64,000 nt of DNA from Lentzea atacamensis (GTDB lineage: Bacteria > Actinomycetota > Actinomycetes > Mycobacteriales > Pseudonocardiaceae), in assembly GCF_003269295.1 (NCBI RefSeq), contig NZ_QLTT01000004.1:310001-374000 (forward strand), read 5' to 3'. Numbering within the stretch: the stretch's first letter is position 1; each line of letters begins with the position of its first letter. The notes beneath the pieces were generated by a model. That model worked only from the letters and a program-made list of their open reading frames with translations, was not told where the DNA came from and did not search any database. The position numbers and the translations under genes were made by a program. Below, in pieces: positions 50,077 to 62,245 of this stretch.

Positions 50077-52638
50077 GTGTTCTGGATCTCCGCACTGTCG
50101 GTGCGAACACGCTGGAGGCTGTTCACCGGCCTGATCGTCGTGGTCGTGCTCGGCGTGACGATGCTGGCGGCCACCGGCCAGATGCTGCTCGCCACCAGGG
50201 ACGCCTCTCTCGTGCGCGACCAGATCGGTGCGGGCCGCTTCGAAGCCGCGTCGGTCGTCGTGCGTGCCCAGCAACGCGCGCACATCCCGACTGACGACGG
50301 TGACACGACGTTCGACTACGCGCCGCTTCTGCTGGAGGCGCGCCGGATTCCCGTCAACCTGACGACCAAAGTGGACGCTGTACCCGGGGTCAGGGCCGTC
50401 CATCCGGACCGCACGTTCTCGGCGACCCTCGTCGGAGGAGAGGACGGCACGCGGGCAGGGCACGGGTGGTCGAGCGCCGCGCTCGCGCCGTACCGGCTGA
50501 CCGCGGGCACCGAACCCCGCTCGCGGGACGAGGTCGTGCTGGACGAGGACACGGCGAAGCGTCACAACCTCGAACCCGGCGACCGCACCGATGTCATCAC
50601 GCTCGGCGGTGTCCGCGCGGTGAAGGTCGCCGGCGTCGCGAAGGGACCGGGCGGCGACGGGCGGTTCGCCGTCGCCGCGGTGTTCTTCACCGACCAGGCG
50701 GCGGCCGAACTGACCGGCGCGAGCGACCAGGTCGACGCGATCGGGGTGTTCGGCGAGGACGGCACGACACCGGAGGCACTGGCCGAGCAGCTGCGCCAGG
50801 CGCTCGGCGACCCCTCGCTGGTGGTCGTGACGGGCGCGGACAAGCTCGACCCCGCGACGGTCAGCGACTACACCAGCGCCGTCACCGACGCGGGTTCGTT
50901 CCTCGCGATCACCGCGCTCATCTCGGCGTTCGTGTCGATCTTCGTCGTCGCCAGCACGTTCGCCTTCGTGGTGGCACAACGCAGGCGGGAGCTCGCGCTG
51001 CTGCGCACCGTCGGCGCCACGCCGAAGCAGGTGCAGCGGATGATGATCGGCGAGGCCGCCATCGTCGGAGCGCTGGCCTCGGCGGCCGGCTGCGTCCTCG
51101 GTGCCATTGGCGGGCAGGTGCTCGCGGGGCTGACCGTGAGCTTCGGCATCGCACCGCCGGGCTTCAGCGCACCCGTGTCACCACTGGCGCTCACCGTGGC
51201 TTTCCTCGTGGGCGTGGGCGTTTCGGTGCTCGGCGTGTTCGCCGCGTCCCGCCAGGCGGGCAGGGTCGCGGCGGTGGAGGCGTTGCGGCAGGCCGATGTC
51301 GAGCAGGGCGTGATGACCCGCGGCCGCTGGCTGATCGGCATCGGCTTCTTCGGCCTCGCACTGCTGATGATCCTGCTGATGGCACGTGTCGGCGGCGAGG
51401 CCTCGGTCGTGTTCGCGATCGTCCTGACCGAGGTGCTGGTCGTCGCACTGGCCGCACTGGCACCGCTGTTCGTGCCACCGCTGGTGTGGCTGCTGTCCCG
51501 GCCGCTGACGGCCTGGACGGACGTGACCGGCCTGCTCGCCGGCGCCAACAGCCGGGTGGCGCCACGCCGCGTCGCCGCGCTGGCGGCACCGATCCTCATC
51601 ACCGTGGCGATCGGCTCGTCGATGCTGGGCGTGATCGCGACGACCAGCGCGACAGCGGCGGCCGACGCGCGAGCGCACCTGTCCGCGCCGTTCGTCGTGA
51701 CGGCACAAAGCGGAGCGGGCCTGCCGCAGGACACCATCGACAAGATGAAGTCCGTGCCGGGCGTCGTGGACGTGGCCGGCGTGGTGAAGACGAGCGGCTG
51801 GGCACCGAACCTGGGTGAACCGGACCAGGTGACCATGGGCGTCGCCGACCCGAGGACTCTCGGCGCGGTGTTCAGGGTGGCACCGGCATCGGGTTCGCTG
51901 GACCGGTTCGCCGGCGCGTCCGTGGTGGTGACCCGCGAGGCGTCGAACCTGCTGGGCTGGACGGCGGGCCAGCAGGTGACGGTGTACCTGGGCGACGGCA
52001 CCCCGGCCCCTGTGACCGTGGCCGCCGTGCTGAGCGCCGACGCCGGCCTCCCGGACATCCTGCTGTCACCGGAGATCGCGCGCGGCCACGTGCACGACCC
52101 GCTGACCAGCGAGGCCTACGTGTTGCTGGCGCCGGGCGCCGACACCGGCGACGTGCGCAAGGCCCTCGCCGCCCTGCCTGCCGTGGAGGTGTCGACCGCG
52201 GAGGACTGGCTGACCACCCAGTCCCAGAACTCGCAGCAGGACAACCTGATCGCGATCGCCCTGCTGTTCGGCATGGCCATCCTCTACACGGGAATCTCCA
52301 TCGCGAACACCCTGGCGATGTCGATGGGTGAGCGCACGGAGGAGATCAGGCTGATGCGCCGCATCGGTGCGACGGGCCGTCAGATCACCGGCGTGATGCT
52401 GGGCGAGATCCTGGCGGTGGTGCTGGTGGGTGTGGTGCTGGGTCTGCTGGTGGCCGTCATCACCATCATCGGCGTGTGGCGCGGCCTCGCCTCAACGGGC
52501 GCCGAAGCCGTCATGGACCTTCCGCTGCTGCAACTCGGCGGCGTGGTGTCGACGTGTGTGGTGATCGCGCTGGTAGGAGGCATGGTGCCGACGATGCGCG
52601 CCCTCCGCGTGACGGCGGCGGCACGGCCCGCCGAGTGA
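50077..52638 (+). CDS. FtsX-like ABC transporter permease (MacB/BceB-related)
   Basis: This is an 853-residue membrane protein from a GTG. It has two FtsX repeats: helix 1 near residues 15-37, a large extracytoplasmic domain (about 40-260), three helices around 270-400 that include a RRRELALLRTVGATPKQVQ coupling motif, a central helix pair near 420-480, a second extracytoplasmic domain, and terminal helices near 720-840. The arrangement is that of transporters that expel or detach envelope-targeting peptides. It is the last gene of the cluster; a strong hairpin follows at 52643. Confidence 0.88.
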   Translation: MFWISALSVRTRWRLFTGLIVVVVLGVTMLAATGQMLLATRDASLVRDQIGAGRFEAASVVVRAQQRAHIPTDDGDTTFDYAPLLLEARRIPVNLTTKVDAVPGVRAVHPDRTFSATLVGGEDGTRAGHGWSSAALAPYRLTAGTEPRSRDEVVLDEDTAKRHNLEPGDRTDVITLGGVRAVKVAGVAKGPGGDGRFAVAAVFFTDQAAAELTGASDQVDAIGVFGEDGTTPEALAEQLRQALGDPSLVVVTGADKLDPATVSDYTSAVTDAGSFLAITALISAFVSIFVVASTFAFVVAQRRRELALLRTVGATPKQVQRMMIGEAAIVGALASAAGCVLGAIGGQVLAGLTVSFGIAPPGFSAPVSPLALTVAFLVGVGVSVLGVFAASRQAGRVAAVEALRQADVEQGVMTRGRWLIGIGFFGLALLMILLMARVGGEASVVFAIVLTEVLVVALAALAPLFVPPLVWLLSRPLTAWTDVTGLLAGANSRVAPRRVAALAAPILITVAIGSSMLGVIATTSATAAADARAHLSAPFVVTAQSGAGLPQDTIDKMKSVPGVVDVAGVVKTSGWAPNLGEPDQVTMGVADPRTLGAVFRVAPASGSLDRFAGASVVVTREASNLLGWTAGQQVTVYLGDGTPAPVTVAAVLSADAGLPDILLSPEIARGHVHDPLTSEAYVLLAPGADTGDVRKALAALPAVEVSTAEDWLTTQSQNSQQDNLIAIALLFGMAILYTGISIANTLAMSMGERTEEIRLMRRIGATGRQITGVMLGEILAVVLVGVVLGLLVAVITIIGVWRGLASTGAEAVMDLPLLQLGGVVSTCVVIALVGGMVPTMRALRVTAAARPAE

Positions 52639-52642
52639 GTCG

Positions 52643-52676
52643 TGGCGGTGTCCCGGTACGTGCCGGGACACCGCCA
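52643..52676 (+). terminator. Strong 14-base-pair hairpin terminator
   Basis: TGGCGGTGTCCCGG (52643-52656) is perfectly complementary to CCGGGACACCGCCA (52663-52676) across a 6-base loop. It begins 5 bases after the permease stop. It also faces the convergent reductase gene ending at 52735, so it may act in both directions and mark the end of the peptide cluster. Confidence 0.75.
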
Positions 52677-52734
52677 TGGAACTCCACTGTGGACGATTGC
52701 TCCAGTTCGCCGATCATGCTGTGTCCGAGGTGCG

Positions 52735-53904
52735 TCAGTGGCCGGCCGCGGCCGAGAGCCGGCGGCGCATCCTGCCGAAGAGCTTGGCGTTGTTCATGGC
52801 GAGGACGCCGACGGCGTGGCCGTCGCGGCGGAACTCGGCGACGAACTTCCGGTCGTCGGGAGAGCCGTCGATCATGGCGATCTCGTCCGCGCCGCTGGTC
52901 TCACCCGCGAGCTGCAGTCGAACGCCGTACTGGTCGGACCACACGTAACCGGACGGCCGGAACGTGTCGAGGGTGGTGCCCGCCAGGAGGTTGCGCACGG
53001 CCACGACCGGTTGCTCCGAGGCGTTCGTCCAGTGCTCGTGGCGGACCTGGCGGCCCTCGGGTGTGCGGTACCTGGCGACGTCGCCGACGGCGACCACCGA
53101 GGGGATCGGCGTGACGCAGCCGGTGTCGCACAGCACCCCGTTGTCGAGCGGGAGCCCGGATCCGTGCAGCCAGCCGGTCGCGGGCTCCATGCCGACACCC
53201 GCCACCACGACGTCGGCGGGCAGGTGCGAGCCGTCCTGGAGGGTCACGCCGTTCACCCGCGTGCCGTCGGCGGTGAAGCCGGCGACACCGACGCCGAGGC
53301 GCAGGTCGACGCCGTGGTCCGCGTGCAGGTCGGCGCAGATCCGGCCCAGCGACGCGCCGAGGGCGCGTTCCATCGGTACCGGGGCGGCCTCGGCCACCGT
53401 CACGTCGAGGCCCAGTTCGCGGCAGGTGGAGGCGACTTCGGCGCCGATCCAGCCCGCGCCGACGACCACGACGCGGGCGCCGGGGCGCAGGTCCGCGCGC
53501 AGGGCGACGGCGTCGTCGAGGGTCCGCAGCGTGTGCACGCCGCCGAGCGCAGAGGTACCGGGCAGCGTGCGGGCGCGGCCGCCGGTGGCGATCACGAGGC
53601 CGTCTGTCCGCACGATCTCGCCAGTGGAGAGGTGGATCTCGCCCGCGTGCGGGTCGACCCGTTCGGCGCGGACCCCGAGGCGCCACTCGGCTGCCCATTC
53701 GTCGACGTCGCTCTGCTCGGCGAGTGCGAGCTCCTCGGCGGGCAGGGTGCCCGCGAGGAACGCCTTGGACAGAGGTGGCCGGTCGTAGGGCGCGTGGACC
53801 TCTTCGCCGATGACGACCACGCGCCCGTCGAAGCCCTGCTTGCGGAGCTCCTCCACGGAACGCAGGCCCGCCAGCGAGGCTCCGGCCACCACGACCGTTC
53901 TCAT
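52735..53904 (-). CDS. FAD-dependent ferredoxin reductase
   Basis: This is a 389-residue protein from the ATG at 53904. The N-terminal FAD motif is VVVAGASLAGLRSVEELRKQ, the central NAD(P) motif is VVVVGAGWIGAEVASTCREL, and the C-terminal VAVGDVARYRTPEGR binds FAD. This is the class of reductases that pass electrons from NAD(P)H to Rieske-type ferredoxins. The ATG overlaps the Rieske ferredoxin stop (ATGA). With the GbcA-like oxygenase at 61110 it would form the electron chain for betaine demethylation; normal Gbc systems need such a reductase. Confidence 0.88.
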   Translation of the reverse strand: MRTVVVAGASLAGLRSVEELRKQGFDGRVVVIGEEVHAPYDRPPLSKAFLAGTLPAEELALAEQSDVDEWAAEWRLGVRAERVDPHAGEIHLSTGEIVRTDGLVIATGGRARTLPGTSALGGVHTLRTLDDAVALRADLRPGARVVVVGAGWIGAEVASTCRELGLDVTVAEAAPVPMERALGASLGRICADLHADHGVDLRLGVGVAGFTADGTRVNGVTLQDGSHLPADVVVAGVGMEPATGWLHGSGLPLDNGVLCDTGCVTPIPSVVAVGDVARYRTPEGRQVRHEHWTNASEQPVVAVRNLLAGTTLDTFRPSGYVWSDQYGVRLQLAGETSGADEIAMIDGSPDDRKFVAEFRRDGHAVGVLAMNNAKLFGRMRRRLSAAAGH

Positions 53905-54218
53905 GCGACGGCCTCGCGACTCCGCGTGTCGACGTAGATCACGCCGTCCTGCACGACGACCGGATACGTGCGCACCGGCTTCTTGGCCGGCAGGCAGGTC
54001 GGGACACCGGTGCGGAGGTCGAAGCTCGCGGCGTGCAGCGGGCACTCGACGAAGCAGCCCTCCAGCCAGCCCTCGGAGAGGGAGGCGTCCTGGTGGCTGC
54101 ACGTGTCGTCGATGGCGTAGAACTCGCCGTCCGCGTTGAAGACGGCGATCGCCACGTCTCCCGAAACGCGAACGGACTCGCCGGCGGGCAGGTCGTCCAC
54201 GGCGCAAGCGGTGATCAT
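53901..54218 (-). CDS. Rieske [2Fe-2S] ferredoxin
   Basis: This is a 105-residue protein starting MITACAVDDLPAGESVRV. The cluster ligands are in CSHQD (Cys and His) and, about 17 residues later, in CPLHAASFD. It is a small soluble Rieske ferredoxin like those serving ring-hydroxylating and demethylating oxygenases. It probably relays electrons from the reductase encoded by the overlapping gene to the oxygenase at 61110. The promoter region is shared with the divergent IclR regulator and carries its putative operator. Confidence 0.88.
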   Translation of the reverse strand: MITACAVDDLPAGESVRVSGDVAIAVFNADGEFYAIDDTCSHQDASLSEGWLEGCFVECPLHAASFDLRTGVPTCLPAKKPVRTYPVVVQDGVIYVDTRSREAVA

Positions 54219-54230
54219 CTCAAGCCCTCC

Positions 54231-54266
54231 GTTGCGTATTACGGAACACGGTGTGCGATACGCAAC
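54231..54266. promoter_or_regulatory. IclR-type operator between ferredoxin and iclR-like gene
   Basis: GTTGCGTAT (54231-54239) and ATACGCAAC (54258-54266) are perfect 9-base inverted arms 18 bases apart. The sequence GTTGCGTATTACGGAACA (54231-54248) recurs with one change before the SHMT gene (55296-55313). A further pair, GTTGCGC (54311-54317) and GCGCAAC (54340-54346), overlaps the regulator's start codon. This suggests control of both operons and autoregulation by the IclR protein. Confidence 0.65.
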
Positions 54267-54337
54267 AGCAGGATGGCTCAGGATCAGGAGGACCGTCAAG
54301 GAGCAAGGGTGTTGCGCCAGTCGGTTACCGTCGCGTG

Positions 54338-55120
54338 ATGCGCAACAACGGGGAGGAGCGCGACGCCGCGCTCGTGCAGTCGGTCGACCGGGCGGTCGCC
54401 ATCCTCGAGCTGCTGGCACGCAACGGCGAGGCGGGGATCACCGAGATCGCCGCCGAGCTCGGGGTGCACAAGTCCTCGGCGTCGAGACTGGTCTACACCC
54501 TGCGGGCCCGTGAACTGGTGGAGCAGAACGGCGAACGCGGCCCGTTCCGGATCGGCCTCGGCATGCTCGAGTTCGCCGGAGCGGTGACCGGCCAGCTCGA
54601 CTGCGTGCGGCTCGGCGGCCCGGTCTGCTCCACGCTCGCGGAACGGCTGGGGGAGACCGTCAACATCGCGGTGCTCGACGGGAACCGCGCGGTCAACGTG
54701 AGTCAGGCGCGTGGAAGCTCCGCGGTGGCGGCGCAGAACTGGGTCGGCCGGCGCACTCCCCTGCACGCCACGTCGAGTGGCAAGGTCCTGCTGGCCGGGG
54801 AGTCGCCGGAGAGCCAGGAGCGCCTGCTCGCCGGCGACCTGGAGCCCTGCGCCCCGCGCACGATCACGGATCCCGTGCGGTTGCGCGCCGTGCTGCGGCG
54901 CACGGCGGAGGACGGGTACGCGACGTGCATCGAGGAGCTGGAGCCAGGCCTGCACGCGGTCGCGGTTCCCGTGTTCGGTGCGCACGGCGACGTCGTCGCG
55001 GCCATCAGCGCCGCCGGGCCCGCGTACCGGCTGTCGCAGAAGCGCATTCCCGAGATCGTCGACGAGCTGCGGACGGCGTCGCGCGACCTCTCCGTCCGGA
55101 TGGGGCACCCCGTGTCCTGA
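54338..55120 (+). CDS. IclR-family regulator of the betaine locus
   Basis: This is a 260-residue protein from the ATG at 54338. The N-terminal winged helix (AVAILELLARNGEAGITEIA, then ELGVHKSSASRLVYTL) and the C-terminal GAF-like effector domain (residues 90-255, with HATSSGKVLLAG and DDGYA-type sequences) define IclR. It lies between the divergent ferredoxin operon and the SHMT operon, both of which carry the GTTGCGYATTACGGAACA element. The likely ligand is betaine or a demethylated product. A strong hairpin follows its stop. Confidence 0.88.
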   Translation: MRNNGEERDAALVQSVDRAVAILELLARNGEAGITEIAAELGVHKSSASRLVYTLRARELVEQNGERGPFRIGLGMLEFAGAVTGQLDCVRLGGPVCSTLAERLGETVNIAVLDGNRAVNVSQARGSSAVAAQNWVGRRTPLHATSSGKVLLAGESPESQERLLAGDLEPCAPRTITDPVRLRAVLRRTAEDGYATCIEELEPGLHAVAVPVFGAHGDVVAAISAAGPAYRLSQKRIPEIVDELRTASRDLSVRMGHPVS

Positions 55121-55137
55121 CAGCCCGCGCCGACCGG

Positions 55138-55165
55138 CGAGCCCCCGGCCCGAGCCGGGGGCTCG
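55138..55165 (+). terminator. Hairpin terminator after iclR-like gene
   Basis: CGAGCCCCCGGC (55138-55149) pairs perfectly with GCCGGGGGCTCG (55154-55165) over a 4-base loop, 17 bases after the stop. Confidence 0.75.
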
Positions 55166-55283
55166 TTCGCGTTTCGGGCTTGTGACCACCCGGAACGTCG
55201 TCGTATCGGATGCGGCCGTCCGTGCGACGGGGGCTTGACAACCTCGCGCCCGAGTCTCACCGTGATGCGCGTCGCAGTTGCAC

Positions 55284-55313
55284 AATGCGAACAAGGTTGC
55301 GCATTACGGAACA
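55284..55313. promoter_or_regulatory. Second IclR-type operator, upstream of SHMT gene
   Basis: GTTGCGCATTACGGAACA (55296-55313) matches the element at 54231 in 17 of 18 bases. An overlapping dyad, AATGCG (55284-55289) and CGCATT (55300-55305), is also present. It ends 20 bases before the TTG start of the SHMT gene. Confidence 0.65.
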
Positions 55314-55333
55314 AGCTCGGAAGGGTTGGCCCG

Positions 55334-56611
55334 TTGTCACTCTCCGTCTCCACCTCTGTTCTGGAACTGGACCTCGACGAGCTCGATCCCGAGGTCGCCA
55401 CCGAGATCCGCGCCGAGCTGCACCGCCAGCAGTCGACGCTGGAGATGATCGCTTCCGAGAACTTCGCGCCCGTGGGTGTGCTGCAGGCGCAGGGTTCGGT
55501 GCTGACGAACAAGTACGCCGAGGGCTACCCGGGGCGCCGGTACTACGGCGGGTGCGAACACGTCGACGTGATCGAGGCGCTGGCGATCGAGCGGGTGAAG
55601 GCTCTCTTCGGTGCCGAGCACGCGAACGTGCAGCCGCACTCGGGTGCGCAGGCCAACGCCGCGGCGATGGCGGCGGTGCTCCAGCCGGGTGACACGATCA
55701 TGGGGCTGGACCTGGCGCACGGCGGCCACCTGACCCACGGGATGCGGATCAACTTCTCCGGCCGGCTCTACCACGTCGTGGCGTATCAGGTGGACCGCGA
55801 GTCCGGACGCGTGGACATGGCCGAGGTCGAGCGGCTGGCGCTGGAGACGAGGCCGAAGCTGATCATCGCCGGCTGGTCGGCGTACCCGCGGCAGCTGGAC
55901 TTCGCCGAGTTCCGCCGGATCGCGGACCTGGTGGGCGCCAAGCTCATGGTGGACATGGCGCACTTCGCGGGTCTTGTCGCCGCGGGCCTGCACCCCAGCC
56001 CGGTGCCGTACGCCGACCTCGTCACGACCACCACGCACAAGACGCTCGGCGGTCCGCGCGGCGGAGTGGTGCTGTGCACGAAGGAGCTGGCCAAGAAGGT
56101 CGACTCCACGGTGTTCCCCGGTCAGCAGGGCGGGCCGCTGCAGCACGTCATCGCGGCCAAGGCGGTGGCGTTCAAGGTCGCGGCGACCGAGGAGTTCCGC
56201 GAGCGCCAACAGCGGGTTCTCGAAGGTGCGCGCATTCTCGCCGAACGCCTCTCCCGGCCCGACTGCGCCGCGGCCGGGGTGAAGGTGCTCTCCGGCGGCA
56301 CCGACGTGCACCTGGTGCTCGTCGACCTCGTCGAGTCCGAACTGGACGGGCAGCAGGCCGAGGACCGGTTGCACCGCATCGGCATCACCGTCAACCGCAA
56401 CGCGGTGCCGTTCGATCCGCGCCCGCCGATGGTCACCTCGGGACTGCGCATCGGTACCCCGGCACTCGCCACCCGCGGCTTCACCGCCGAGGACTTCACC
56501 GAGGTCGCGGACGTCATCGCCGCCGCGCTCCAGCCGTCGTACGACGAGACCGATCTCGCCGCGCGCGTCTCGTTGCTGGCGAAGAAGCACCCCCTCTACT
56601 CCCACCTTTGA
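55334..56611 (+). CDS. glyA: Serine hydroxymethyltransferase
   Basis: This encodes about 425 residues from a TTG at 55334, chosen because GGAAGGG lies 8 bases upstream and the product then begins just ahead of the conserved helix. SHMT landmarks are [32 protein letters not shown], the PLP site [14 protein letters not shown] and [17 protein letters not shown]. It interconverts glycine and serine with methylene-tetrahydrofolate. In this locus it would convert betaine-derived glycine to serine, using one-carbon units released by demethylation. It is likely a second, catabolic copy beside a housekeeping glyA elsewhere. Confidence 0.93.
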   Translation: MSLSVSTSVLELDLDELDPEVATEIRAELHRQQSTLEMIASENFAPVGVLQAQGSVLTNKYAEGYPGRRYYGGCEHVDVIEALAIERVKALFGAEHANVQPHSGAQANAAAMAAVLQPGDTIMGLDLAHGGHLTHGMRINFSGRLYHVVAYQVDRESGRVDMAEVERLALETRPKLIIAGWSAYPRQLDFAEFRRIADLVGAKLMVDMAHFAGLVAAGLHPSPVPYADLVTTTTHKTLGGPRGGVVLCTKELAKKVDSTVFPGQQGGPLQHVIAAKAVAFKVAATEEFRERQQRVLEGARILAERLSRPDCAAAGVKVLSGGTDVHLVLVDLVESELDGQQAEDRLHRIGITVNRNAVPFDPRPPMVTSGLRIGTPALATRGFTAEDFTEVADVIAAALQPSYDETDLAARVSLLAKKHPLYSHL

Positions 56612-56628
56612 CGAGTCAGGAGAAGTAC

Positions 56629-57710
56629 GTGGCACACGCAGTGAACGGTGTCGTGGCGGCGGGGCGCGGAGCCGAGGTCTCCGTCGAGACCATCCTCGTG
56701 CCGGACCCCGGACCCGGCGAGGCGCTGGTGAAGGTCCAGGCCTGCGGGGTCTGCCACACGGACCTGCACTACCGGGAGGGCGGGATCAACGACGAGTTCC
56801 CGTTCCTGCTCGGGCACGAGGCCGCGGGTGTCGTCGAGGCCGTGGGCGAGGGCGTGACCGGCCTGGAGCCGGGGGACTTCGTCATCCTCAACTGGCGCGC
56901 GGTGTGCGGCTCGTGCCGCTCCTGCCTGCGAGGGCGGCCGCAGTACTGCTTCAACACCCACAACGCCTCGCAGCCCATGACCCTCGCCGACGGCACCCCG
57001 TTGTCGCCGGCGCTCGGCATCGGCGCGTTCGCGGAGAAGACGCTCGTCCACAGCGGACAGTGCACGAAGGTGAACCCCGAGGCACCGGCCGAGGTCGCCG
57101 GTCTGCTCGGCTGCGGCGTGATGGCGGGCATCGGCGCCGCGATCAACACCGGTGGGGTCGGCCGGGGTGACAGCGTGGCGGTGCTCGGCTGCGGCGGTGT
57201 CGGGGACGCGGCCATCGCGGGTGCCCGGCTGGCGGGGGCGCGCACGATCATCGCCGTCGACCTGGACCACACCAAGCTCGAGTGGGCGCAGAGGTTCGGC
57301 GCCACCCACACCGTCGACGCCCGCAGCCAGGACGTCGTCGAGGCGATCCGCGAACTGACCGACGGGAACGGCGCCGACGTCGTGATCGACGCCGTCGGCC
57401 GGCCGGAGACGTTCCGGCAGGCCTTCTACGCGCGCGACCACGCCGGCACCGCCGTGCTGGTGGGCGTGCCGACCCCGGACATGACGTTCGAGCTGCCGCT
57501 GATCGACGTGTTCTCCCGCGGCGGCGCGGTGAAGTCCTCCTGGTACGGCGACTGCCTGCCCAGCCGCGACTTCCCGATGCTCATCGACCTCTACCTGCAG
57601 GGCCGGCTGGACCTCGGCGCGTTCGTCACGGAGACGATCGGCCTGGAGGACGTCGAGAAAGCGTTCGAGGACATGCACCACGGTCGCGTGCTGCGTTCGG
57701 TGGTGGTCCT

Positions 57711-57714
<4 letters not shown>
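56629..57714 (+). CDS. S-(hydroxymethyl)mycothiol dehydrogenase (MscR-like)
   Basis: This is a 361-residue zinc alcohol dehydrogenase from a GTG with an AGGAGA site. Catalytic zinc ligands are in [14 protein letters not shown] and GHEAAGVVE. The structural zinc is bound in [15 protein letters not shown] (about residues 92-106), and the NAD motif is [15 protein letters not shown]. The family oxidises the mycothiol adduct of formaldehyde. Demethylation of betaine by the GbcA-like oxygenase releases formaldehyde, so this gene is the detoxification arm. It is coupled by GTGA to the following MBL hydrolase. Confidence 0.88.
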
Positions 57715-61091
<3,377 letters not shown>

Positions 61092-61109
61092 CTTCACGAC
61101 GGAGTGACC

Positions 61110-62240
61110 ATGACTGCGACCGAGCTCCCGTCCAGCCTGATCCCCACCCTGCCGGGGAACACCTACACCGACCCGGCGATCTTCGAGCTGGAGCAGGAGA
61201 AGATCTTCGAGCAGATGTGGTTCTGCGCGGTCCGCGGTGCCGACCTGCCGGACGCGGGCAACTTCAGAACCGTCCAGATCGGACGCGAGAGCGTGCTCGT
61301 CACCCGCTCGCGCGACGGCTCCCTGCGCGCGTTCCTCAACATCTGCCGGCACCGCGGCGCGCGGCTGTGCGTCGAGGAGACCGGCACGGTCAAGCGCAAC
61401 TTCCAGTGCCCGTACCACGCCTGGACCTACGGGCTCGACGGCAAGCTGGTGGCGGCCCCGAACCTGACGTCGATGCCGGACATCGACCGCACGGAGTACG
61501 GCCTGAAGCCGGTCCACCTCCGCGAGTGGCTCGGTTATGCGTGGCTCTGCCTCGCCGCGGAGCCGCCGTCGTTCGAGCAGACCGTCCAGCAGGACGTCCG
61601 GGAGCGGCTCGGCAACCTCGACGCGATCGGCAACTACCAGGTGAGCGAGCTCGGCCTGGGGCGGCGGATCACCTACGACGTCAAGGCCAACTGGAAGCTC
61701 ATCATCGAGAACTTCATGGAGTGCTACCACTGCGCGACGATCCACCCGGAGCTCACGGAGGTCCTGCCGGAGTTCGCGGACGGGTACGCGGCGCAGTACT
61801 ACGTCGGGCACGGGGCGGTGTTCGGCGACGAGATCAAGGGCTTCACCATCGACGGCGGCGAGGGCTTCGACCGGCTCGACGGCGTGGACTCCGACCAGGA
61901 CCGCCGGTACTACGCGATCACGGTGCGCCCGCAGGTGTTCATCAACCTCGTGCCCGACCACGTGATCATCCACCGGATGTTCCCGATGGCCGCGGACCGG
62001 ACGATCGTGGAGTGCGACTGGCTGTACGCGAAGGACGTCGTCGCGACAGGCAAGGACGTCTCGCGGTCCGTCGAGCTCTTCCACCGCGTCAACGAGCAGG
62101 ACTTCGAGGCGTGTGAACGGTGCCAGCCCGCGATGTCGTCGCGGGCCTACGCGCAAGGGGGTGTGCTGGTTCCCTCCGAACACCACATCGGGGAGTTCCA
62201 CCGCTGGGTTCAGGAAGTCACATCGACGAAGGGGTGGTAG
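61110..62240 (+). CDS. gbcA: GbcA-like Rieske glycine betaine demethylase (oxygenase)
   Basis: This encodes 376 residues from the ATG at 61110, which has GGAG 5 bases upstream. The Rieske ligands are in CRHRGARLC and CPYHAWTYG (residues about 85-110). The mononuclear iron site lies in NFMECYHCATIHPEL, with the bridging Asp/Glu of the alpha-subunit family. It belongs to the ring-hydroxylating oxygenase family; GbcA-type members remove one methyl from glycine betaine as formaldehyde, giving dimethylglycine. The surrounding dimethylglycine oxidase, betaine transporter and formaldehyde oxidation genes support that assignment. It needs the ferredoxin and reductase at 52735-54218. Confidence 0.88.
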   Translation: MTATELPSSLIPTLPGNTYTDPAIFELEQEKIFEQMWFCAVRGADLPDAGNFRTVQIGRESVLVTRSRDGSLRAFLNICRHRGARLCVEETGTVKRNFQCPYHAWTYGLDGKLVAAPNLTSMPDIDRTEYGLKPVHLREWLGYAWLCLAAEPPSFEQTVQQDVRERLGNLDAIGNYQVSELGLGRRITYDVKANWKLIIENFMECYHCATIHPELTEVLPEFADGYAAQYYVGHGAVFGDEIKGFTIDGGEGFDRLDGVDSDQDRRYYAITVRPQVFINLVPDHVIIHRMFPMAADRTIVECDWLYAKDVVATGKDVSRSVELFHRVNEQDFEACERCQPAMSSRAYAQGGVLVPSEHHIGEFHRWVQEVTSTKGW

Positions 62241-62245
62241 ATGCC

